Positions 1 to 7,383 of a stretch of DNA of 56,685 nt are shown piece by piece. The DNA lies in assembly GCA_944386835.1 (NCBI GenBank), contig CALXCQ010000066.1, forward strand, positions 1-56,685, in the 5' to 3' direction. The translations under genes and the position numbers were made by a program. The notes under the pieces are model-generated. The model did no database searches. It was not told the DNA's origin and saw only the letters and a program-made list of their open reading frames with translations. Source of the DNA: an uncultured Oscillospiraceae bacterium. Lineage in GTDB: Bacteria; Bacillota; Clostridia; Oscillospirales; Oscillospiraceae. The first letter of the stretch is position 1. Each line of letters opens with the position of its first letter.

Positions 1-2
1 AC

Positions 3-76
3 AGGGGATTTGTGTAACGGTAGCACACCGGACTCTGACTCCGTTTGCGGGGGTTCGAATCCCTCATCCCCTGCCA
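3..76 (+). tRNA. tRNA-Gln, anticodon CTG
   Basis: The acceptor stem AGGGGAT pairs with ATCCCCT and is followed by G and an encoded CCA. The T-arm contains GGTTCGAATCC. The anticodon loop is C-T-CTG-A-C, reading CAG (Gln), inside a GGA/TCC stem typical of tRNA-Gln. The outermost anticodon-stem pair looks mismatched (C/T). A GlnRS gene lies in the same window, so this tRNA is probably charged directly. Confidence 0.93.
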
Positions 77-113
77 AAAGCCAAAGCAAAGGAAACTTTG
101 CTTTGGCTTTTTT
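77..113 (+). terminator. intrinsic terminator after tRNA-Gln
   Basis: A long perfect stem, AAGCCAAAGCAAAG / CTTTGCTTTGGCTT with a GAAA loop, is followed by a run of T. It begins directly after the CCA end of the tRNA. Confidence 0.9.
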
Positions 114-216
114 GTTGTTGGTAAAACCGCTTTCCCTTATTGGTAAGGTACAAACTGCATTAAAGTTCCGCTTACCAGGCACCTTAAATTTTAAAATTCC
201 TCTGAAATAGTATACT

Positions 217-252
217 GGCCCTACCCGCTTTCCCGGGTAGGGCCAATTTTTT
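217..252. terminator. hairpin at the end of the redox operon
   Basis: GGCCCTACCCG (217-227) pairs with CGGGTAGGGCC (234-244), an 11-bp GC-rich stem just past the stop at 251 of the minus-strand gene. The T tract is on the plus-strand side, so it may act in both directions or mainly block incoming plus-strand transcription. Confidence 0.6.
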
Positions 253-1891
253 AGCCTTTCACAGCTTCATACATCACATAGCCGCCAGAAATATTGTAAC
301 AATCATATCCATTGCCAGCGAGAATTCGGTTTGCCACATAGCTGCGCAAGCCGCTATGGCAGTGTACATAAACTGGTTTTTCCTTAGGAATTTCCGTCAG
401 CCGGGAGCGTAATTCATGTAATGGAATGTTGAGAAAACCCGGTACACTGGCTTTTTCATGTTCCTCTACCGTTCTTACATCCAAAAGTGTTACCTGATCA
501 CGATCCAGGGAATCTAAATTTTCCCAATGGAAATTCTTTACTTTTCCCGTGATAACATTTTCGATCGCAAAGCCCGCCATATTGATAGGATCTTTTGCAG
601 AGGAATAGGGCGGTGCATAACACAGCTCCAGCTCAGTCAATTTCTGGGCGTCCATTCCAGCCCGAATGGCCACTGCCAATACGTCGCAGCGTTTATCTGC
701 GCCTTCTGCCCCGATGAACTGCCCACCTAAAATTTTTCCAGTAGTCCGCTCAAACAGAATTTTCGCTGTAAGGGGTTTTGCTCCAGGATAATAGCCCGCG
801 TGGGCGCCGCTGCTTAGATATATTTTATCTGTATCCAAACCGCAGGCCTTTGCCGTCGCCTCGTTGATTCCTGTGCTGGCAACTGCCAAATCAAAGACTT
901 TTGTAATGGAAGAGCCCTGGGTTCCGTGATAGCGAGAGTCTATTCCAGCAATCTGATCTGCCGCAATACGTCCTTGTCGATTGGCCGGTCCAGCCAAAGC
1001 AATATGCCTCTTCTGTCCCGTTACAAACTCTGTTACTTCCACTGCATCGCCCACAGCGTAAATATCCGGATCGCTGGTCTGCATCTTGTCGTTGACGGCA
1101 ATGCAGCCCCGTACTCCCAGTTCCAACCCAGCCTCTTTGGCTAGGCCACTGTTGGGAGCCACCCCTGCACACAACAGAACCATTTGTGTATCCATTTCCC
1201 CTTGTGTCAGGGTAAGGTGCAGACCTTCCTGGGTTTTTTCAATTGCCGTCACCCCGCAGCCTAACTTCAGAAGAATGCCATGGTCTTTCATCTCTTTTTG
1301 GACTATATTTGCCATCTCTGTATCCAACGCTGTGATTACGTGGGGCGCAAACTCCACAATTGTGGTTTCAATTCCCCTATGGCACAGGTTCTCTGCCAAT
1401 TCTACGCCGATATTTCCTCCACCAATCACAACCGCACGCTGTATACGGTTTTCCGTTATATATTCATCAATTTCCAGAGTATCCGGTACATTGCGAAGAG
1501 TAAAAACACCAGGGTTGTCCAATCCAGAAATCGGTGGTTTGGCCGGTACTGCACCTGGGGCCAAAATCAGCTTTTCATAGGTTTCCCAATAAACTTCACC
1601 AGTCTCTAGATTTTTAATTTCTACTTTCTTATTTTGGCGATCAATCTTGAGTGCCTCGGAATTGACCCTTACATCCACACAAAATCTTCCAAAAAAGCTG
1701 GCCGGCGTCTGCAAAAGGAGTTGACTTTGTTCCGCAATGACTCCGCCAATGTAGTAAGGAAGGCCACAGTTGGCAAAAGAGATATGAGGCCCCTTTTCCA
1801 AAAGGATAATCTCTGCTTTCTCATCCAGTCTCCGAAGTCTGGCTGCCGCCGAGGCGCCACCTGCAACACCACCAACAATAATTGTTTTCAT
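251..1891 (-). CDS. CoA-disulfide reductase-like flavoprotein with C-terminal rhodanese domain
   Basis: This is a pyridine-nucleotide disulfide oxidoreductase fused to a rhodanese domain, 546 residues. The FAD-binding glycine motif is at residues 5-16. The redox-active cysteine lies in NCGLPYY (Cys42), as in CoA-disulfide reductase and NADH oxidase. A second Rossmann motif, GGGNIGVELAE, lies near residue 155, and YAVGDA closes the FAD site. The last ~95 residues are a rhodanese domain with a catalytic cysteine in CHSGLRS (about 511). Proteins of this architecture reduce CoA disulfides, persulfides or polysulfides with NAD(P)H in the cytoplasm. The ATG at 1891 is chosen over the GTG at 1897 because AAGGAGG sits about 7 bases before it. 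It follows the C_GCAxxG_C_C gene by 12 bases. The substrate is inferred. Confidence 0.9.
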   Translation of the reverse strand: MKTIIVGGVAGGASAAARLRRLDEKAEIILLEKGPHISFANCGLPYYIGGVIAEQSQLLLQTPASFFGRFCVDVRVNSEALKIDRQNKKVEIKNLETGEVYWETYEKLILAPGAVPAKPPISGLDNPGVFTLRNVPDTLEIDEYITENRIQRAVVIGGGNIGVELAENLCHRGIETTIVEFAPHVITALDTEMANIVQKEMKDHGILLKLGCGVTAIEKTQEGLHLTLTQGEMDTQMVLLCAGVAPNSGLAKEAGLELGVRGCIAVNDKMQTSDPDIYAVGDAVEVTEFVTGQKRHIALAGPANRQGRIAADQIAGIDSRYHGTQGSSITKVFDLAVASTGINEATAKACGLDTDKIYLSSGAHAGYYPGAKPLTAKILFERTTGKILGGQFIGAEGADKRCDVLAVAIRAGMDAQKLTELELCYAPPYSSAKDPINMAGFAIENVITGKVKNFHWENLDSLDRDQVTLLDVRTVEEHEKASVPGFLNIPLHELRSRLTEIPKEKPVYVHCHSGLRSYVANRILAGNGYDCYNISGGYVMYEAVKG

Positions 1892-1903
1892 ATGCACTCC
1901 TCC

Positions 1904-2308
1904 TTATTTTTTATCCAACTGCCTGATATATGCCTCAACCAGATCTACAGCTCGTTCTACTACCGCGAGGCAACGTTTTCCTTCTTGCTGATATCTAGGT
2001 TTCAAATCGTCACACAAGACACCACCAAGCTCATTTTGGAAGCGATTTACAAATTCACTGCACACTGCCTTAAAATTAGGATCCTCATGGGCACGGAGCT
2101 CAATTTTCGCCGCGCTAATGGCTGCCATCGCACCACACAAAGCGCCACAGGTCATTCCACAGCCAAAACCGCCTCCATAACCACCTACCAGTTTCAAACC
2201 TTTCTCCGGAATTCCCAGTTTCAAATCCTCATTGGCCATTCGCAATACAGATTCTGCACAGTTAAAATCCTGTGCTAAATACACCTGTGATGCAGACTCT
2301 TTATTCAT
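1904..2308 (-). CDS. C_GCAxxG_C_C family protein
   Basis: The 134-residue protein matches the family signature: NCAES with Cys17, then a glycine-rich segment with GCGMTCGALCGA around residues 50-60, and a late cysteine in VLCDD. The family (also called C_GCAxxG_C_C or split-Soret-like) is common in strict anaerobes and is thought to hold a redox cofactor or metal through its cysteines. Its biochemical role is unsettled. The stop is only 12 bases from the flavoprotein start, so the two should be one transcript, which suggests a thiol or sulfur redox partnership. A GAAGGGAG ribosome site precedes the ATG. Confidence 0.85.
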   Translation of the reverse strand: MNKESASQVYLAQDFNCAESVLRMANEDLKLGIPEKGLKLVGGYGGGFGCGMTCGALCGAMAAISAAKIELRAHEDPNFKAVCSEFVNRFQNELGGVLCDDLKPRYQQEGKRCLAVVERAVDLVEAYIRQLDKK

Positions 2309-2397
2309 ATTATACTCCCTTCTCCCCCGGTGAAAGTTTCCGTCGGGACAATGTTTTTTTTAGTATACTATGGTTTTGTTAAGAAAGGAAGATCCCT

Positions 2398-3381
2398 CTA
2401 CTGGTTTCCTTCTGCTCGGATGCTAACTTCTCCTGCAAACAAAGTTTCTTCTTGTCCATCTTCCCAACGGATCTTCAGGCCAAAATTTCTGTCCAAATCC
2501 ATAGCTTTAGCCGGCATCCAGATCTGATTCCTCAAAACCACAATCTGTTTTCCCAATATAAAACACCGCTCCCGATAGGCCAAAAAAAGCTCTTGACTGG
2601 TCAGTCGGGAATACCAAGAAAAGAAGTTATCCAATACCCGGGCAGCCAATACCGTTCGAACTTCGTTGTTCTTCTCTGCCCTTGGCAGAATTGCCCCAGC
2701 AACGGTCTGTAATTCTTCCGGAAACCCCTCCGGAGGTGGGAAAACATTGATACCGATTCCTGGAATTGCGTACTGTAATTTTCTGTTTTCCAGGTCAAGT
2801 GCCGCCTCTGTCAGAATGCCGCATACTTTTTTGCCATGGCAATATACATCATTTACCCATTTAATCTGGCCCGGCTCACCGGTTACAGTCTCAATGGCCT
2901 GCGCTACTGCAACTGCAGCCGCCGTTGTGATTCTTGTTGCATGGTTTGGCGAAAACGTCGGTCTGAGTAAAATACTGATATAAAGCCCAGTTCCCGGTGG
3001 AGAATAAAATTTACGCCCCATACGTCCTTTCCCAGCCGTCTGTTCTTCTGCCAGTAATACACATCCTTCCGGTGCACCTTGCTCAGCCCATTGTTTGACC
3101 ACAGTATTGGTGGAGGCAACTGATTTTTCAACCTGCAATTTCAATTCCTGGTGAAATAATTCCCTCCGGATTCCCCCAGGCCGTAAGTTTTTTGTATCAG
3201 CTAGCCAGTATCCCTGATGTGAAATTGCTCCTATCTCAATCCCTCGCTGCCGCAATCTCTCAATGGCTTTCCAAACTGCACCTCTGCTAACATGGAGTTT
3301 CTGTGCCAGCTCCTCCCCTGAAAGAAACGGTTTTGTTGTCTGCGAAAGCATTGCAAAAATTTGATCTTCAATTTTCACCAC
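2398..3381 (-). CDS. birA: BirA bifunctional biotin ligase / biotin repressor
   Basis: This is a biotin-[acetyl-CoA-carboxylase] ligase of the bifunctional type, 327 residues. Residues 1-60 form a winged helix with recognition segment HVSRGAVWKAIERLR. The catalytic domain carries the biotinyl-AMP loop GKGRMGR near residue 118, SILLRP and KWVNDV. It activates biotin with ATP, biotinylates carboxylase carriers, and as biotinyl-AMP-bound dimer represses biotin genes. Translation starts at tandem GTG codons (3381/3378), overlapping the end of bioY by 14 bases, so the genes are translationally coupled. A BirA-type operator lies upstream of bioY, implying autoregulation. Confidence 0.95.
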   Translation of the reverse strand: MVKIEDQIFAMLSQTTKPFLSGEELAQKLHVSRGAVWKAIERLRQRGIEIGAISHQGYWLADTKNLRPGGIRRELFHQELKLQVEKSVASTNTVVKQWAEQGAPEGCVLLAEEQTAGKGRMGRKFYSPPGTGLYISILLRPTFSPNHATRITTAAAVAVAQAIETVTGEPGQIKWVNDVYCHGKKVCGILTEAALDLENRKLQYAIPGIGINVFPPPEGFPEELQTVAGAILPRAEKNNEVRTVLAARVLDNFFSWYSRLTSQELFLAYRERCFILGKQIVVLRNQIWMPAKAMDLDRNFGLKIRWEDGQEETLFAGEVSIRAEGNQ

Positions 3382-3937
3382 GTTTCCCCCACATTTTCAC
3401 ATAGATTGGCTTTACTCTTTTGAGTACCCAAATGGCTAAAACCATTTTCAGCCCATCTGGTATACAAAACGGTATCACGCATTGACTCAACGCCCAGAAG
3501 AAAGACGCCGGACTGCTCTGGCCTGTATATCCCCAGACGTACCAGAGCGTCCCAAATAAATAGCAAGCAAACAGTCCCAACGCAAAAGCAGCAACCATGA
3601 CCCATGTTTTTTCACCATACCGCTGCAAAACACTCCCAGAAAGATATCCCGTAAAAATAAATCCTATAAGATATCCGCCGGTAGGCCCGAAGAGACTCCC
3701 TGGCCCACCCTGGAATCCGGCAAATACGGGAAGCCCCACAACACCCAAAAGCAAATATAGCAAAATTGCAACGGTTCCCCTTTTTTTGCCCAGGAAACCA
3801 ACGGTCACAAAAATTCCAAACGTCTGCAATGTGACTGGGACTGACCAAGGGACACAAAGCCAGGCACAAATACATAAAACAGAAACAAATATGCCAACAC
3901 AACAAATTTCCTGTATATGCCAAGTTTTCGCCGCCAT
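3368..3937 (-). CDS. bioY: BioY biotin transporter S component
   Basis: BioY is the substrate-binding membrane component of ECF-type biotin uptake. The ~189-residue protein is almost entirely hydrophobic with about six membrane segments. It shows the family features PVTLQTFGIFVTVGFLG near the start and the glycine-rich GPTGGYLIGF motif mid-protein. The ATG at 3937 is chosen because it has a GAGGGG site 8 bases upstream; longer readings reach into the promoter. No EcfA/EcfT genes are nearby, so it probably uses a shared energizing module encoded elsewhere. It is first in the bioY-birA operon. Confidence 0.93.
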   Translation of the reverse strand: MAAKTWHIQEICCVGIFVSVLCICAWLCVPWSVPVTLQTFGIFVTVGFLGKKRGTVAILLYLLLGVVGLPVFAGFQGGPGSLFGPTGGYLIGFIFTGYLSGSVLQRYGEKTWVMVAAFALGLFACYLFGTLWYVWGYTGQSSPASFFWALSQCVIPFCIPDGLKMVLAIWVLKRVKPIYVKMWGKRGEN

Positions 3938-3973
3938 AAAAATTTCCCCTCTTCTATACCATGCACTAATCAT

Positions 3974-4003
3974 ATTATGGAAGTTTTCGGCCTCTATTGT
4001 CAA
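3974..4003 (-). promoter_or_regulatory. bioY-birA promoter
   Basis: TTGACA (minus strand, 3998-4003) and CATAAT (3974-3979) are separated by 18 bases. The predicted start point near 3967 rules out the longer reading of bioY. The -35 lies inside the BirA-type palindrome. Confidence 0.72.
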
Positions 4004-4028
4004 CCAAAATCTCCAAACAGTTGACAGT
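3996..4028. promoter_or_regulatory. BirA operator (biotin box)
   Basis: TTGTCAACC and GTTGACAGT form an inverted repeat (TGTCAAC-N15-GTTGACA), which matches the architecture of BirA boxes in Firmicutes. One arm covers the -35 of the bioY promoter, so binding of biotinyl-AMP-loaded BirA would block transcription. Assignment rests on half-site form, spacing and the adjacent bioY-birA genes. Confidence 0.8.
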
Positions 4029-4238
4029 AAATTTTTTCTGGCAAACCTAAAACCAACTTTATATATGCAGTTTTCTTTTCAGAAGATTCTCTTTTGGCTA
4101 TCTTCCGTATATCCATTGCGCTGGATGGTCAACAAGAAGATTCCATTATACGAGGACAAATGTCCATACAATATACATAAATTTGAATAGAGAATTTCTG
4201 AAAATTCACTATTTTTTAGAGATATTTGACAAAAGGAT

Positions 4239-4267
4239 TTGTATTTTCCTGGGATTGGTGCTATACT
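4239..4267 (+). promoter_or_regulatory. glyA promoter with extended -10
   Basis: TTGTAT (4239-4244) and TATACT (4262-4267) are 17 bases apart, and TGC directly before the -10 gives an extended -10 element. A start near 4274 leaves a short 5' leader before the ATG at 4318. Confidence 0.7.
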
Positions 4268-4317
4268 AAAAAAGGATTTTTCAAAAAATTTGGATTCTTT
4301 CAGAATTGGGGGAGACT

Positions 4318-5571
4318 ATGTACCAAGACTTAACAAAAAACATTGAATTTGTCAGTCAGTATGACGCTGAAATAGCGGAATCCATGACAAAAGAGCTTCA
4401 GCGGCAACGCCGCAACCTTGAGTTGATCGCCTCTGAGAATATTGCCTCTCCGGCCGTAATTGCTGCCATGGGGACAATCCTCACGAACAAGTACGCCGAG
4501 GGATATCCTGGTAAACGGTATTATGGCGGCTGCGAATACGTGGATGTGGTAGAACAAATTGCCATCGACCGCGCAAAAGAACTATTCGGAGCCGAGTATG
4601 CCAACGTACAGCCTCACTCCGGCGCCCAGGCCAATATTGCTGCTTATTTAGCTGTATTACAGCCAGGAGATACTGTTCTGGGTATGAGTCTGGCAAACGG
4701 CGGTCATTTGACTCATGGTTCGCCTGCCAATTTATCCGGGAAATTCTATAATTTTATTTCCTATGGCATCAATCCGGAAACCGGGCTGATTGATTTTAAC
4801 GAAATTGAAGATCTGGTAAAAAAACACCATCCGAAGTTGGTTGTGGCCGGTGCTTCTGCTTATCCCCGTGCAATTGATTTTGCCCAATTTGCAAAAATTG
4901 CCCACGAAAACGGCGCTTTGCTGATGGTGGACATGGCACACATTGCCGGTCTGGTTGCTGGCGGTATGCACCAGAACCCAGTTCCCTATGCAGATATTGT
5001 CACCACTACCACCCATAAGACTCTGCGTGGTCCTCGTGGCGGCATTATTCTCGCAAAAAAAGAATATGAAAAAGCTATCAACTCAGCTGTGTTCCCGGGA
5101 ACACAAGGTGGCCCTCTGATGCATGTAATTGCAGCCAAAGCAGTGTGTCTAAAAGAGGCCCTGCAGCCTGAATTTAAGACATATGCTGCCAATGTTGTAA
5201 ACAACGCAAAGACACTGGCACAAAGCTTGCTGGGATATGGTTTTGACTTGGTGTCCGGCGGTACGGATAACCATATGATGCTGGCAGATCTGCGTCCTAT
5301 GCATGTAACGGGAAAAGAGTTGCAGAACCGGTTGGATGATGTCTATATTACCGTAAATAAAAATGCCATTCCCAACGACCCCGAGAAGCCGTTTGTAACC
5401 AGTGGTGTACGTATTGGCACTGCCGCTGTCACCACACGGGGTATGGGTCCCGAACAAATGAAGACAATTGCAGAATGCATCTACAAAATTGCAACTGATT
5501 TCCAAGCAAATGCACAATCTGTTCGTGAAACTGTTACGCAGATGTGCAACGAGTTTAAGCTCTACGAATAA
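4318..5571 (+). CDS. glyA: serine hydroxymethyltransferase
   Basis: GlyA interconverts serine plus tetrahydrofolate with glycine plus 5,10-methylene-THF, the main entry of one-carbon units. The 417-residue length is normal for bacteria. It carries the ELIASEN motif near the N-terminus, [13 protein letters not shown], and the PLP-lysine motif [14 protein letters not shown] around residue 228. The ATG at 4318 follows GGGGGAG closely; an in-frame TTG at 4306 has no ribosome site. It is monocistronic, with its own promoter and a strong terminator, and is divergent from bioY-birA. Confidence 0.97.
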   Translation: MYQDLTKNIEFVSQYDAEIAESMTKELQRQRRNLELIASENIASPAVIAAMGTILTNKYAEGYPGKRYYGGCEYVDVVEQIAIDRAKELFGAEYANVQPHSGAQANIAAYLAVLQPGDTVLGMSLANGGHLTHGSPANLSGKFYNFISYGINPETGLIDFNEIEDLVKKHHPKLVVAGASAYPRAIDFAQFAKIAHENGALLMVDMAHIAGLVAGGMHQNPVPYADIVTTTTHKTLRGPRGGIILAKKEYEKAINSAVFPGTQGGPLMHVIAAKAVCLKEALQPEFKTYAANVVNNAKTLAQSLLGYGFDLVSGGTDNHMMLADLRPMHVTGKELQNRLDDVYITVNKNAIPNDPEKPFVTSGVRIGTAAVTTRGMGPEQMKTIAECIYKIATDFQANAQSVRETVTQMCNEFKLYE

Positions 5572-5583
5572 TCTGCTTTTGGA

Positions 5584-5620
5584 AAGTCCACCTGCTGGAA
5601 ACAGTAGGTGGACTTTTTTT
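5584..5620 (+). terminator. glyA intrinsic terminator
   Basis: AAGTCCACCTGCTG / CAGTAGGTGGACTT with a GAAA loop is followed by seven T, starting about 12 bases after the glyA stop. Confidence 0.92.
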
Positions 5621-5621
5621 C

Positions 5622-6036
5622 ACCAGAATTTGTAAAATAAAGCAAAAAATTTTTACCAACCTCTTGCTTTTTTTCTTGCTATCGTGCAATACGAATAGAT
5701 ATGGCTTTTATGCTAACTTCTGAAAGGAGGTATGCCGCGACACAGCCAACAAGTCAAAACAAGCACTGTTTGTCAGGACTGCTGTCACAGGATTAAAGCT
5801 TATACAGGGTCTTTAAAATTTACCAAGCATTTCATATAGGCCGTTTGTCTTGGCTTCAACCCTGCCCAGTATTTTCTAAATTTTCAATTTTCTGTTTTCT
5901 GTTTGGAGTTTGAAATCTACAATTTTGTTGCTGCACTCCCTCAGTTTTACAGAACGCTACTTATGCCAGGAACGTCTGGCATTTTATCTTAGTTTTTCAA
6001 TATACTTTACTGAAACTAATTAAGAGGTACACAATT
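5622..6036 (+). other. long structured leader before the ArsB/NhaD-type permease
   Basis: This 415-base gap holds no convincing gene. A consensus-like AAAGGAGGT at about 5723 lies only one base before an ATG opening a 36-codon frame, too close for normal initiation. Bases 5737-5788 can fold into a nested hairpin (GAC..AGC / GCTGTC outside, AGTC / GACT inside, ACAA / TTGT at the tip). A terminator-like hairpin follows at 5963-5995. This is the shape of an attenuated leader, but I recognise no known riboswitch class in it. Confidence 0.4.
5963..5995 (+). terminator. possible attenuator hairpin upstream of the permease
   Basis: ATGCCAG (5963-5969) pairs with CTGGCAT (5976-5982) around a six-base loop. 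It is followed by TTTATCTTAGTTTTT, a broken T tract. It lies 40 bases before the permease start, so it may attenuate that gene. Confidence 0.45.
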
Positions 6037-7302
6037 ATGTTGCTTGCGCTTGTGTGTTTTTTTGCCATCTACTGTCTCATGCTGTTCTTACCTGACCACA
6101 GAGCACTGGTTGCCGCCATTGGGGCCTGCATTATGTTGCTGCTCTCTTACATTACCCTAAACCAGGCTTTATCTGCCGTAGACTGGAATATCATTCTTAT
6201 GCTGGCCGGTACTATGGGTGTGGTAGAATTGTTTATTCAGTCCAGAATGCCAGCGCGGATAAGCGAATTACTGTTGACGCTAGTCCCCAACGCATGTTGG
6301 GCTGTTATTATCCTCAGTATTTTTTCCGGACTTATTTCTGCTTTTGTAGACAATGTGGCAACAGTTTTAATGTTGGCTCCGATCGGATTGGCTGTTTCTA
6401 AAAAGTTGGGAATTTCTCCTGTCCCTACGGTAATCGCCATTGCAGTTTCCTCCAATTTGCAAGGTGCAGCCACTCTGGTGGGAGATACCACGTCAATTTT
6501 ACTTGGCAGCTATGCCAATATGACCTTTTTTGATTTCTTCTGGTTAAATGGCCGCCCAGGTATCTTCTGGGTAGTTGAATTAGGGGCACTAGCCACTATC
6601 CCCGTATTTTTGGTGCTCTTCCGTAAATTGCGGCAGCCTATCCAGGCGTCTGTCTCCACCAGTGTAGAAGATTATCTGCCAACCTTTTTACTTCTCGGGA
6701 TCATCGCTTGCTTAATCGTTGCCTCATTCTGGGCCAATCGTCCTGCACTTACCAACGGAATTATCTGCATGTCCTTTTTCCTGATTGGACTTTTGGTAAA
6801 AGGCATCCACTGCCAAAATAAACAAGAGCTTCTTGGTGTACTTAAGGCAATTGACTACCAGACTCTTTTGCTTTTGGCCAGTCTGTTCATCATCATTCAG
6901 GCCATTACCAACGCTGGCGTAATTGATGCAATCAGCAATCTGTTCTTGCGGTTTGGCGGAAACAGTCTTTTTGGCATGTACACCATGATTGTATTTGCCT
7001 CCGTTTTGATATCCGCATTTATTGACAATATTCCCTACGTAGCTACCATGTTACCAGTAGTCAGTTCCATTGCCGCCGCCATGGGTGTAGAACCCTATCT
7101 TTTGTTCTTTGGCCTGCTCACCGGGGCCACTCTGGGGGGGAACTTAACACCCATTGGTGCCTCTGCCAATGTAGCCGGAATTGGAATCTTGCGCAAATCC
7201 GGCTATCCTGTCCAAAATCAGGACTTTTTACGCATCGGTATTCCTTTCACCTTAGTTGCCGTTCTCACAGGCTATGTGGCGATTTGGCTCATTTGGGCAT
7301 AA
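6037..7302 (+). CDS. ArsB/NhaD-type (SLC13-like) ion permease
   Basis: The 421-residue integral membrane protein has about eleven predicted helices in two similar halves. Each half carries a re-entrant-type signature: FVDNVATVLMLAPI with VSSNLQGAATLVGD in the first, FIDNIPYVATMLPV with GGNLTPIGASANV in the second. This arrangement is typical of the ion transporter superfamily (ArsB, NhaD, CitMHS). The transported ion cannot be read from sequence; anion, arsenite or sodium/proton exchange are all possible. No arsR or arsC is nearby, which argues against a dedicated arsenic operon. AAGAGGT precedes the ATG at good spacing. It is single, with a long leader and a bidirectional terminator shared with polC. 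Confidence 0.85.
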   Translation: MLLALVCFFAIYCLMLFLPDHRALVAAIGACIMLLLSYITLNQALSAVDWNIILMLAGTMGVVELFIQSRMPARISELLLTLVPNACWAVIILSIFSGLISAFVDNVATVLMLAPIGLAVSKKLGISPVPTVIAIAVSSNLQGAATLVGDTTSILLGSYANMTFFDFFWLNGRPGIFWVVELGALATIPVFLVLFRKLRQPIQASVSTSVEDYLPTFLLLGIIACLIVASFWANRPALTNGIICMSFFLIGLLVKGIHCQNKQELLGVLKAIDYQTLLLLASLFIIIQAITNAGVIDAISNLFLRFGGNSLFGMYTMIVFASVLISAFIDNIPYVATMLPVVSSIAAAMGVEPYLLFFGLLTGATLGGNLTPIGASANVAGIGILRKSGYPVQNQDFLRIGIPFTLVAVLTGYVAIWLIWA

Positions 7303-7332
7303 GACACGATCTCTTCGTACAATACAGCTTAG

Positions 7333-7377
7333 AAAGAGGCCGCCAGGAGTACAGTTCTCCTGGCGGCCTCTTTTTCT
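7333..7377. terminator. bidirectional terminator between the permease and polC
   Basis: AGAGGCCGCCAGGAG (7335-7349) pairs perfectly with CTCCTGGCGGCCTCT (7357-7371), with T runs on both strands. It ends both the plus-strand permease transcript and the long minus-strand pyrH-polC operon. Confidence 0.92.
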
Positions 7378-7383
7378 TAAAAC

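Noticed and set aside
1634..2278. 214-codon plus-strand frame across the redox operon
   Set aside because: It is antisense to two genes with strong motifs and has no ribosome site.
4226..4267. TTGACA at 4226 as the glyA -35
   Set aside because: It would be 30 bases from TATACT. TTGTAT at 4239 gives the right 17-base spacing and the -10 is extended.
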